Source of the DNA: Cytidiella melzeri
Taxonomy: Eukaryota > Basidiomycota > Agaricomycetes > Polyporales > Irpicaceae
Assembly: GCA_022592445.1 (NCBI GenBank)
Contig: JABYQR010000023.1
Span: forward strand, 124,001 to 188,000
Direction of reading: 5' to 3'
DNA: 64,000 bases
A program made the position numbers and the translations under genes. The notes below the pieces were generated by a model. The model saw nothing but the letters and a program-made list of their open reading frames with translations. It searched no databases and had not been told where the DNA came from. Numbering within the stretch: the first letter of the stretch is position 1; the number at the start of each line of letters is the position of its first letter. This document shows, piece after piece, positions 21,222 to 31,400 of the stretch.

Positions 21222-22663
21222 ATAGCAATCATTGAGTGCGATAACCTTTTCCACATCTTCAATCCCAACAATCGTCAGGACTGTCACGATAACGAGGAAG
21301 ATCACGCCTATATCGAAGTCTGCGAACAGCAGCCGTGTCCAAATCGGAGTCAAAAGTTTGTGGTATCTTGTCATTTCAGACAAAGACAACGATACTTTGG
21401 TTACGTACCCTGTGATAACAGTCAAATTCCGTTAACTGTCGGAGTTCCTGAAGAAGTCAAAGTTGATACCAGTTTAGTTGTACCGGAAATTACACCGGTT
21501 TCACCAGACGTCACCCCCATTATTCCCGACCCCATCACTGCTCCTGTCAACCCCGAGGTTATACCAGAAACTTTACCCATTCAAACCGTTTCCCCTATCA
21601 CAATGACAACACCCGCGGTTGATCCTGCCTTGATCGCAGCCATTGTAGCGGCAGTTGTGCAAGCAGTGCCGAGACTGCAAGTCACGGTCAACAATAACGA
21701 TTCCAAGCCCGATAGATACAAGGGCGAACATGGCTGCGACTTAGAGCGGTTCCTGTCACAATGCAAGGCTTACTGGGTGACCGCCAGTATCACCGACAAA
21801 AAAACCAAGGTCCTGACAGCAATCTACCGGTTGTCAGAGAAGGCTGCCCAATGGGCAATACCAGTCACGGACCATATGGCTGATCACAACGGTAATTTGC
21901 CGGCCAACCTCGACACATGTGCCAAGTTCAAGACTGAGCTCAAGAAGTACTTCGGCGGTGCAACGCCCGAAGATACTGCTATCCGTGAGTTGGAGAAGCT
22001 CTGTGGAGCAGAGAAAAAGGAGAAGAATGCGCGTGACTAGGTACTTACGTCACCAATTTCCAATCCTACGTAGGACGCATCAATGGGTTAAGCGACAAGG
22101 ACAAGGAGATCCGGTTCATCAAGGGTCTCCCTGAATACATCTATGGGCGGCTGGCAACGGCCGAAGCACCTCCGGCCAATTACCAAGGCTGGATTGATAG
22201 GTCCCTGAAAATGGCAGCTGCATATGCCCACATCAGGGAGACAACGGAAAAGAAAACTCCGTCTGTTCCCCCGTCAACTACGTCGAGACCCACCCAGTCT
22301 CAGCCCAGGTTTACTCCGGTTCCCCGTCCTTCCAACGGTCCGGTTCCCATGGAGGTTGACGCCTCCGAAATGCAACAGGGTTGGCGGTGTTACAACTGCC
22401 AAGAGATTACCACCGACCCCAGTCACATTGCACGCACGTGTACCAAGCCCACAGTCCCTCGTCCACCTCCTCGTGGACCACGTGTAGCAGCTACCAATGC
22501 AGAGGCCTCGACCTCTAAAATCGAAGGGAAGAAACCGGAAGCAACTGGAGAGTCGATTCCATCAGGGGTATCAGAAGTAACCCTTAATGCAATACTTGGA
22601 GAGCTGGAAAAGTTGAAGGCGGAGAATGCCGACCTCAAGAAGAGACTTGAGGAGGGTTTTTGA
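21222..22663 (+). pseudogene. Gypsy Gag, broken by one frameshift
   Basis: The first frame (open from 21222, likely start near ATG 21603) ends at 22040. It contains a Cys/His-rich piece (ECDNLFHIFNPNNRQDCH), a Pro/Val-rich linker and the retrotransposon gag region (DRYKGEHGCDLERFLSQCKA, CAKFKTELKKYFGGATPED). Gag then continues in another frame from about 22043 (TYVTNFQSYVGRINGLSDKD) to 22663. A zinc-knuckle-like motif follows at ~22389-22442 with spacing C-X2-C-X8-H-X4-C, longer than the usual C-X2-C-X4-H-X4-C. The C-terminus is a short leucine/charge heptad stretch (ELEKLKAENADLKKRLEEGF). The frame change near 22020-22042 is most likely an indel. Confidence 0.7.
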
Positions 22664-25600
22664 TTTGGGCCGTGATTCGAGCTGCGCAAGCACGCGCCCC
22701 GCGTATACCATGTAACAATAGTTTTTCCGTACTCGCGTCTGATGTATTAGAGACTGGTTCTGAATCGGAACATTTTCACGTACCCATCACAGTTTCAGGA
22801 GTGCGGAGATCTAAAGAAGTCGCAGCAATGATTGATAGTGGAGCCTCGACACTATTCATTCATAAACGGTTTGTTTGAGAGCATCATATCAGAACCCGGA
22901 AGTTGAAACAACCCATTCCGCTGTACAACATAGACGGAACCCCAAATCGAGACGGGGCTATTGACGAAGTTGCCATTCTCAATATGAGGATAGGGGACCA
23001 CAAGGAGAGGACCATCTTCACATTCACTGATATTGGACCCGAAGACGTAATTATAGGAATCGATTGGTTGCGGTATCATAACCCCACCATTGATCGGTAC
23101 AAAGGCATCATCAGGATGGATGGATGTCCTGATGCATGTAAACCCAGGCAACGGGTTGATGAAGCGAAGGAGGTTGCAGCTAAGAGAACAGCTGAGCCTA
23201 AACGGAAGAAGAGAACTCCGGGATTACAGAAAGTTGTGGAACAACTTCCGTACTTGCCGGTGGATATGGAGGATGCCGAAGAAGACATTGAGGAAACCAC
23301 GGAAGGTTTAGGAAGTTTGGATGGGGCCGAATCGCCGAAGTTACAGGCACAGGCCACTACTCAGCTCGGTGGAAAAGGAACTCCCTGACGCATTGTACGC
23401 ACACGTCCGACACCGATGGTACAGGAAGGCAAACGCCTGTTCACTCTAGCGGGATACACATACTCTAGTGAACTAGCTGAGGTTGAGAACCGGGTTAAAC
23501 CAGTCAAAACCTTTGAGGAGATGGTACCTGAACAATATCGTCAACATGCTCACATTTTCTCTGAAACGGAATCTCAACGACTTCCAGAACACAAGTCGTA
23601 CGACCATGCAATTGAGTTAGTTCCGGAAGCAAAAGAATTCCATGCAAAGGTTTACCCGCTGTCACACCCTGAGCAAGAAGAGCTTGATAAGTTTATCCGA
23701 GAGAACCTAGAGAAAGGGTACATTCGACCGTCGAAATCCCCAATGGTGTCACCCTTCTTCTTTGTCAAGAAAAAGGATGGAAAGTTACGCCCAGTGCAGG
23801 ATTACCGGAAGTTGAACGAAGTCACTATCAAAAACAGGTATCCACTGCCGTTGATCTCCGAACTCATGGATAGATTGCGTGGTGCTAAGTTCTTCAATAA
23901 GCTGCACGTTAGATGGGGGTACAATAATGTCCGCATCAAGAAGGCAATGAACACAAAGCTGCATTTGTCACCAACCGAGGACTGTTTGAACCTACGGTCA
24001 TGTTCTTTGGTCTTACCAATTCCCCGGCCACATTCCAGAACATGATGAACAACATCTTTACTGATCTTATTGCTGAAGGCAAGGTCACCGTCTACCTAGA
24101 TGATATCCTCATCTATTCCAAGGAGATCTCCGAGCACCGTGAGGTGGTACATGAAGTTCTGAGACGGCTCAGACAACATGATCTGTTTCTTAAACCGGAG
24201 AAATGTGAGTTTGAGCGTTCAGAGACAGAATATCTTGGCGTTATCATTGGCCACAATCAGTTACGCATGGACCCTGTCAAAGTAAAGGCAGTGGATGAGT
24301 GGCCTGTACCACAGAACGTCTCCAATATCCGCCAATTCTGTGGGTTTGCAAACTTCTACCGGAGATTCATCAAAGACTTTGGAAAGATATGTAAGCCCTT
24401 AGACCGTCTCACGGGCAAGGTTCCTTGGAAATGGGGCCCTGAAGAACAGTCGGCGTTTGATGAACTCCGCCGACGATTTGTGGAAGCGCCGGTGCTGGCA
24501 ATGTGGAGTTTTGATAGACCCACACGTTTGGAAACGGACGCATCCGGATATGCAATGGGAGGGGTATTGGAGCAACGAGCCGAAGACGGCACGTGGCATC
24601 CAGTAGCCTATCAGTCTGAAGGCATGACTGAGACCGAACGGAACTACGAAATATACGACCGTGAACTCATGGCAATTGTACGAGCTCTTGAAGACTGGCG
24701 TCATTACCTGGAAGGACTACCAGAGAAATTCCCATTTTCTCTGACCACAAGAATCTCGAGTACTGGAAGACAGCTCGTAACTTGACACACCGTCAAGCAC
24801 GTTGGTCGTTGTTCCTCTCACGTTTTAACTTTGGAATCATTCCAAAGCCCGGAAAATCAATGGGAAAGTCGGATTCCATGTCCAGGCTAGGCCAACACAA
24901 GGTCAAGGACGAAGAAGATAATCTATCACAAATAGTCCTAGGACCAGAGGTCTTCCAAGCTGCTGCTTCTCAACGGGGGCAAGCTAGCGTACAACCAGAC
25001 AGAGACCTGTTAAAACGTATCCGTGAATGTTCTCTGCAAGAGACTGAAGTGGCAGAAGCACTTGCCAAAGTCAAGAAACTCGGACCTCGTCTTCTTAGTC
25101 GGGGACTCGAAGAGTGGAACGTGGAGAACGGACTGTTATTGTTCCGGGGAAAAGTTTATGTCCCTAAAGATGACGAAATCCGAAAGGAACTGGTTCGGAG
25201 ACATCATGACTTACCTGCCGCCGGACATCCAGGCGGGTACAAGATACTGGAACTGCTATCTCGGAACTACTGGTGGCCCAGCATGACACGCTTTGTCAAT
25301 GACTATGTAGACACATGTGACACCTGTCAAAGAATGAGACATACCCCGCTCCACCATGCGGTCCACTCAATCCGCTAGAGCCGCCCAATGCTCCATGGGA
25401 AAGCGTCACCACAGACTTTATTGTCAAGCTGCCGCCATGTAAAGGATACGATTCCATCACGGTTGCAGTTGATCAAACAACCGCGCAGGTGCACTGTTAC
25501 CCATCACGGGAAAGCATGAAAACCCCCGAACACGTGCAGGATTATATTGCAAACGTGTTTCGACTCCATGGTGTACCTCGACAGATGATCTCAGACCGCG

Positions 25601-26556
25601 GATCAGTGTTTGCATCCAAGTTCCTTTGTGCTATCTACAATGCACTTGGAGTAAAGTCGTCCATGTCCACCGCGTATCACCCTCAGACAGACGGCAAAAC
25701 AGAACGTATGAACCAAGAGATAGAACAATATCTCCGAGTGTTCTGCTCCTTCAGACAGGATGACTGGGTAGATTGGTTACCAATTGCGCAGTTTGCACTT
25801 AATAGCCGAGTACACTCGTCCACCGGGAAGGCTCCCTTCGAACTGATCTATGGGTATCTACCGGAATTCCAGGTGCCTTTGAACCCAGTGTCCAATGTTC
25901 CCGCAGCAGACGAACGTCTTCGAGCATTACGAGAAGCCCAAGAAGATGCTAAAGCTGCACTACAACTTACGGCAGAACGCATGAAACGGTTCTACGATCA
26001 TGGAGTTGCAAAAGCTCCGCAGTTTAAAGTTGGTGACAAAGTTTACGTGGAACGTGAAAAACATCCAAAGGAACAGCCGGTGGCAAAGCTAGCACCGAAA
26101 CGAGATGGTCCCTATGAGATCTTAGAAAAGATTGGGGATTTGAATTACCGGGTTAAACTTACCATTCGGGACAAACGTCACCCGGTGTTCCATGTGGATA
26201 GGTTGCGACCAGCCAAGACGGCAAGTTTGGTCCCTAACCAGGAATTTCCTGAACCTGAGCCGATTGTGGTAGACAAAGAAGAGGAGTATGAGGTAGAACA
26301 GATTCTTGATTCAAGGATCTTCGGGCGAAAGAAGGAGTTTCAGTACTGTTTTAAGTGGAAAGGATACCCAGAATCAGAAAATTCCTGGGAACCAGCCGTC
26401 ACTCATGCCGATGAAGCCGTAAAGGATTTCCACAGACGACACCCAGGAGCTCCACGACCAATTGCTGCATCTCTATTCTTGGCAATGAATTTCCGACCAA
26501 TTAATGAGAATTTTGAGAAGCTACCTTCAGAAACTCTACGACGCGTATCCTTGTAG
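22664..26556 (+). pseudogene. Gypsy Pol: protease, RT, RNase H, integrase, chromodomain (multiply disrupted)
   Basis: Protease motif AAMIDSGASTLFIH lies near 22825. In-frame TGA codons follow at 22876 and 23386, with the same frame resuming after each. Reverse transcriptase spans ~23650-24300 with RPVQDYRKLNEVTIKNRYPL and VYLDDILIYSKE. The motif usually reading LDVRWGYNN reads LHVRWGYNN, so the first catalytic Asp is His. Frames shift near 23943, 24735 and 25350-25375. RNase H (ETDASGYAMGGVLEQ), the HHCC zinc domain and the integrase core (TDFIVKLPP, SDRGSVFASKF, HPQTDGKTERMNQEIE) follow. A chromodomain sits at ~26285-26400 (EVEQILDSRIFGRKKEF, FKWKGYPESENSWEP). Chromodomains target integration to heterochromatin. 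Confidence 0.9.
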
Positions 26557-26602
26557 GAAGACGGAAAAGACTCAACTCCTGCCTTCCGGAGAAAAGGCCT
26601 TT

Positions 26603-26612
26603 AGGAGGGGGG
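26603..26612 (+). promoter_or_regulatory. Polypurine tract of the gypsy element
   Basis: AGGAGGGGGG lies four bases before the 3' LTR at 26616, where plus-strand DNA synthesis is primed in LTR elements. Confidence 0.7.
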
Positions 26613-26615
26613 TAA

Positions 26616-27103
26616 TGTCACGAACATGCACACTTTTTCCTTTTAATTTCCTTATCTTATCTTATCGATGGTACATGGCTACTGCATGTGATCAAGTGCA
26701 TGTGACAGACTGGTCACATGATCATAGAAGGTGCTGGAACATTGTGGAACATTGTAGAACATTGCACCATAGCACACCATACGTTCCCATGGCAGTGTTA
26801 GGAGTACAGACCCGGTACCAGGGGTCCTTGTCTGAGATGTATATAAACCCACCCTGTAGCTCCCTAAAGACCTCAGATTCTACCTCCTGGTCTTTAGGTG
26901 ACGTTCACCTTGTACTAGTCTCACCACTGTGCTAATATATTCTGGTCTTTAGCTCACTGCTAGCTGCTCCCTCGGCGTCGTCTCTCTCTCCTTCCTCATC
27001 ACCATTACCTCTGTCATCATCGTCCACGCGAGTTCGCTCGTTGTTCCTCTCCCCCTTGTCGTTACTCCCTCGCTCTTCACAGAGTTTGGTTGTGTTCCTG
27101 ACA
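26616..27103 (+). repeat. 3' LTR of the gypsy element
   Basis: 488 bp; seven differences from the 5' LTR, six transitions (four at CpG) and one transversion. Confidence 0.92.
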
Positions 27104-27108
27104 CAACA

Positions 27109-27497
27109 ACTCGCTTATCTCTTGGTCAAGTAAGCGCGGTTCACTTGTAACTTTATCGGTCACCAAAGCCGAACTGTACGCACTCGCTCATGCGTCCACA
27201 GAGGCCATCTATTTGAAGAGTCTCATAGATGAAATACTTAACTGCACTATGGACCCTGTCAAGCTGTACACCAACAGTGCGTCAACTCTTGCGATTGTTT
27301 GTTCCCCCAAGGAACAACACTCTCAACGTACTAAACACTTCAACATTTGCAAGAACTTCATCAGCGATCATGTAACTAAAGGGTACATCACTGTGCACCA
27401 CGTACCTTCTGCCAATCAACGTGCTGATACTCTTACTAAAGCACTACCTCTCGAAAAACTCAAGCACTTCAATGAACTACTTCATGTTCAGGCTTGA
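27109..27497 (+). pseudogene. Copia RNase H, downstream part after the gypsy insertion
   Basis: This resumes the copia frame broken at 19905: SLISWSSKRGSLVTLSVTKA, ELYALAHASTEAIYLKSLID, then KLYTNSASTLAIV and RTKHFNICKNFISDHV, ending ADTLTKALPLEKL and a TGA at 27495. These are the C-terminal RNase H motifs of copia Pol. Removing the gypsy element and one target copy would restore continuity. Confidence 0.88.
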
Positions 27498-27504
27498 AGG
27501 GGAG
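27496..27504 (+). promoter_or_regulatory. Polypurine tract of the copia element
   Basis: GAAGGGGAG directly precedes the 3' LTR at 27505. Confidence 0.7.
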
Positions 27505-27675
27505 TGTTTAACTATTCTGTCTTCGTACTTAGCGCGCGCTTAGCGCTGTAGTTACCGTATATAAGACTTACTTTGATCAATGCACAGCTATCGCTTTTGA
27601 TCCCCAACTCTCTGTGTGACCACCACCTCAGTCTTCTCTCTCAACGCTCTCAACTCTCCTGATACCTTGTTAAAA
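27505..27675 (+). repeat. 3' LTR of the copia element
   Basis: 171 bp, four transitions from the 5' LTR, three of them at CpG in one copy. Confidence 0.92.
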
Positions 27676-27830
27676 GTCTGTGCGCAAGTTCCCACACTAG
27701 GGACTGGAGTAACTGTGGGGCTGGAGTAACAATAGAACAATAACGAACCAGGGTAACTATCAGGGACCAGGGTACATAGAACAATAGAACAAGAACAATA
27801 GAACAATAGACACTGGGGGAATCCCTGTAC
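27676..27830 (+). repeat. Old LTR-like repeat, right part
   Basis: Continues the repeat begun at 15974: GCGCAAGTTCCCACACTAGG, GGACTGGAGTAACTGTGGGG and runs of GAACAATA, ending CTGGGGGAATCCCT. The same order occurs at 50567-50764. Confidence 0.65.
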
Positions 27831-27870
27831 TGTCAAAAATGTAGCGTGTTCAAAAAATTCATTTTTTCTA

Positions 27871-28065
27871 CTGGTTACAATTTGGGTATATGGAAAGAAA
27901 GTGCAGGTCGAAGCTCTGGTAGATTCAGGAGCCACAACCACATTCATCAGTAAGTCAGTGGTTGAAAGTAACAATCTGGTAACAAGTCAACTGGCATCAC
28001 CGTCTAATGCCATCAACATTGACGGTATGGGAAAAAGCACGAGAGTGGTGAAGTGGAAGGATTGA
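27871..28065 (+). pseudogene. Gypsy aspartic-protease fragment
   Basis: A frame without its own start encodes KVQVEALVDSGATTTFIS, the retropepsin active-site region of gypsy-type elements (DSGA), followed by AINIDGMGKSTRVVKW and a stop. It directly follows the LTR-like repeat, so it is probably the internal remnant of that old element. It sits about 360 bp upstream of POL2. Confidence 0.6.
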
Positions 28066-28304
28066 AAAACAAAACAAACCCAAATAGTGGTTGTGTGCGT
28101 GACGGGCACCCAGCGCTGCGACAGCACGGATTGTGTACAATGTACTTTGTTTTCATTGTAGACATATTCTATACATACAATGCTCAATGTATAAAACAAG
28201 ATCAAATACGATACGCAGTTTTGAGCTCAAACGGGGAGCAAAGAGTTGTGAGCTTGCGGTGTCGCGAGACTTTTTGCCGCTGCTGTATTGAGAGACTGTG
28301 ACGA

Positions 28305-28310
28305 ACGCGT
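28305..28310 (+). promoter_or_regulatory. MluI cell-cycle box (MCB) upstream of POL2
   Basis: ACGCGT lies 112 bp upstream of the POL2 start, with a second near-match ACGCGC about 14 bp downstream. MBF-type factors use this site to induce replication genes in late G1 in yeasts. The position fits, but a 6-bp palindrome can arise by chance. Confidence 0.4.
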
Positions 28311-28421
28311 GTAGTCACAGTCGACGCGCTTCGGTCACATCGCACAGACTACGACTCAGCTATACGCTATCTTCGTATGCTCTAGTGTGTCTCTCGCCCA
28401 ATTCCCCTACCTTTCGTCTCA

Positions 28422-31400
28422 ATGGCCCGTGGCTCGGCTGGCGGTGGTAGCAGAGGCAGAGGCAGAGGATTTTCTAGATTTAGCTACCGTGGGTCTACTC
28501 ATTTCCGTGGAGGTCGTGGTCGAGGCAGAGGTCGCGGAGGTGCGCCAGCAGAAAACCAGCCGCAGAGAGAAGATGATGGGACACAACTGGCGGAGAGGTT
28601 TGAACAGGTCAGGCTACAGGATGAAATCGACGAGAAACTTGGTTTTGCCCGCGTCTCGGAAGGAGTGGCCAGGGAAGGGTGGCTAGTCAACATGCACCCG
28701 GTGAGTACAACCATGTCATTACCATGCAGTACTGACAACTTCTTCTTAGACTCTTGTAAAAGACCCAGAATATGCAGGGGGTAAAGCCGCTGTTGATTAC
28801 TTCTTCATTCAAGACGACGGGGGTATGTTCAAGTGCACCTTCCAGTACGAGCCCTACTTTTACATTGCATGCAAGGTATGCGAATACATAGCAATCCATG
28901 GTGCCCATACTTATAGCTAGCAGAGTGGGATGGAAACTACAATAGAAGAGTGGTTACTCAAGAAGTACGAGGGCGTCCTATGCAGGGTAACCCGCGACAG
29001 GAAGGAGGATCTTGACTTGCCCAATCACCTGCTCGGACATAAACGCCTCTATCTGCAACTCCACTTCCGCAACGTCTCAGACTTACTTACTGTTCGTCGA
29101 GACATCATGCCTCTCGCCTTAGCGAACAGCGCGAAGCTGGATGCCGTCGACGCCTACGCGGAAGTCGTGCAGGCAACAACCGATGCCAGCATGTCCATCG
29201 AGATTGAATCGGAGTGGGGCGTAGACATTAACCACCGAGGCGATAGAGGTGGCAGGGACAAGGATCCAAGAGAAGGCATCATTGATATCCGAGAATATGA
29301 TGTGCCCTACTACCTTCGTGTAGCCATGGACAACGACCTACGCGTTGGTCTTTGGTACGCCATCACTTTCACCGCTGGCCACCCAGCCTTCAAGCAACTG
29401 GCGGAGCGTGTCAAGCGCGCGGATCCCGTGGTCATGGCCTATGATATCGAGACGACGAAGGCACCGCTCAAATTTCCCGACCAGGCTATTGACCAAGTTA
29501 TGATGATATCATACATGGTTGACGGGCAGGGTTTTCTCATCACGAACCGCGAAATAGTCAGCGAAGATATCGACGACTTCGAGTACACACCTAAGGAAGG
29601 ATACGAGGGACCGTTCACTGTTTTCAACGAGGCTGATGAGGTGGGAATCCCTCTGACAATATTTGCACAGTTAACTTAGCAAAATCATCAGGCTGCTACC
29701 ATTCAACGATTCTTTTCGCACATCCAGGAAGTGAAGCCGACTGTGATGGCTACCTTCAACGGAGACTTCTTCGATTTTCCTTTCCTCTATGCAAGGGCGA
29801 AAGTCCACGGCATCGACATGTTTCTAGAGACCGGATTTGCTAAGGACTCTGAAGACGAGTTCAAGAGCCGAACATGTGTGCACATGGACTGTTTTCGCTG
29901 GGTGAAACGAGACTCCTACTTGCCGCAAGGTAGCCAAGGTCTCAAGGCAGTGACCACTGCCAAGCTAGGCTACAACCCTATAGAGCTCGACCCGGAGCTC
30001 ATGACTCCGTGAGCACACTTCCAATCCAAACATTGAGGTTTACCTACCAACTTATGGTGTCAGATACGCCGCAGAGCAGCCGCAGATACTAGCCCAGTAT
30101 TCCGTTTCCGACGCCGTGGCCACATATTATCTCTATATGAAATACGTCCACCCTTTCATATTCTCTTTATGCAACATAATTCCCCTGTGTCCTGACGAAG
30201 TTCTGCGCAAAGGCTCTGGCACGCTGTGCGAAACCTTGCTTATGGTAAGTGGCATGTCTTCCAATAGGCGGTCCGAAATTGACTGTTTTGTTAGGTTGAA
30301 GCCTTTCGTGGCAATGTCATCATGCCAAATAGGCATGAGGAGTCGCACGGGCAGATGTATGAAGGTCATCTGATTGCTTCAGAGACTTACGTAGGTGGTC
30401 ATGTCGAGGCTCTCGAAGCTGGCGTTTTTCGTAGCGATATCTCTACCCATTTCAAGATAGAGCCAAGCGCTGTTCAAAGTGTGGGCAGCATGCATCATTC
30501 CCGACGGGTTCAACAGCTGATGCGTTTTTGCAGCTAATTGACCAATTGGACGCCGCTCTGAGGTTCTGCATCGTGGACGAATCGAATACATCTCTCGAGA
30601 GCGTTACGAACTACGACGAGGTCAAGGATCAGATACAGGCCAAGTTAGAGGAAATGCGCGACAATCCACTTCGCATGGACAAACCTCTCATATATCATCT
30701 CGACGTCGCCGCCATGTATCCCAATATCATGTTGTCCAACCGTCTCCAGCCCGACTCTGTGGTTGACGAATCGGTCTGCGCCGTCTGTGATTATAATCGA
30801 CCTGGCAAGAAATGCGATCGACGGATGACTTGGGCGTGGCGTGGCGAATTTTTTCCGGCAAGACGCGACGAGTTCAATATGATCAAACACGCTCTGAACC
30901 AGGAGAACTTCCCTCCCAAAAAGCCAGGAATGTCGCAGCGGAAGTTTGTCGATTTGACTGACGCCGAACAGACGGCTCTGCTCCATAAACGTCTCGGAGA
31001 TTATTCCCGCAAGGTTTACAAGAAGGTCAAGGACACGAGGGTGGAAAATCGTGAATCAATCATCTGCCAGCGAGAGAATCCGTTCTACATCGACACCGTC
31101 CGCCGTTTCCGCGACCGTCGCTATGAATACAAAGGACTGCATAAAACATGGAAGAAGAACTTGGATAATGTCCTCTCCGAGGGTCGTTCAATAGCAGAGA
31201 TCGACGAAGCGAAAAAAATGATTGTTATCTACGACTCTCTTCAACTCGCTCACAAGTGTATTCTCAACTCTTTTTACGGCTACGTCATGCGCAAGGGTGC
31301 TCGTTGGCACTCTATGGAAATGGCGGGTATCACCTGTCTGACTGGCGCCACGATCATTCAGATGGCTAGACAGCTCGTCGAACAGATTGGGCGACCTCTC

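Larger units (their letters stand above)
19906..27103 (+). mobile_element. Ty3/gypsy chromodomain retrotransposon nested in copia RNase H
   Basis: Two 488-bp LTRs (19906-20393 and 26616-27103) run TGTCACGAAC to TTCCTGACA and differ at seven positions, about 98.6% identity. The target duplication is CAACG (19901-19905) against CAACA (27104-27108), one mismatch. Domain order is gag, protease, reverse transcriptase, RNase H, integrase, chromodomain, placing it among the chromoviruses. Despite the young LTRs, the interior carries two TGA stops, several frameshifts and a lost catalytic Asp, so it is not autonomous. Confidence 0.92.
16199..27675 (+). mobile_element. Ty1/copia LTR retrotransposon, interrupted by a nested gypsy element
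   Basis: Two 171-bp LTRs (16199-16369, 27505-27675) differ at four positions, all transitions. Both flanks carry the 5-bp target duplication GTCTG (16194-16198, 27676-27680). The primer-binding site and polypurine tract abut the LTRs as expected. The unoccupied form of the insertion site is visible in the related repeat at about 50570, where a single GTCTG continues into GCGCAAGTTCCCACAC. The internal part encodes protease, integrase, reverse transcriptase and RNase H in copia order. The RNase H coding region is broken at 19905 by the gypsy element and resumes at 27109. Confidence 0.92.

Noticed and set aside
28499..28738. Minus-strand frames over POL2 exon 1
   Set aside because: Complement of the Arg-Gly repeats; POL2 on the plus strand is unambiguous.
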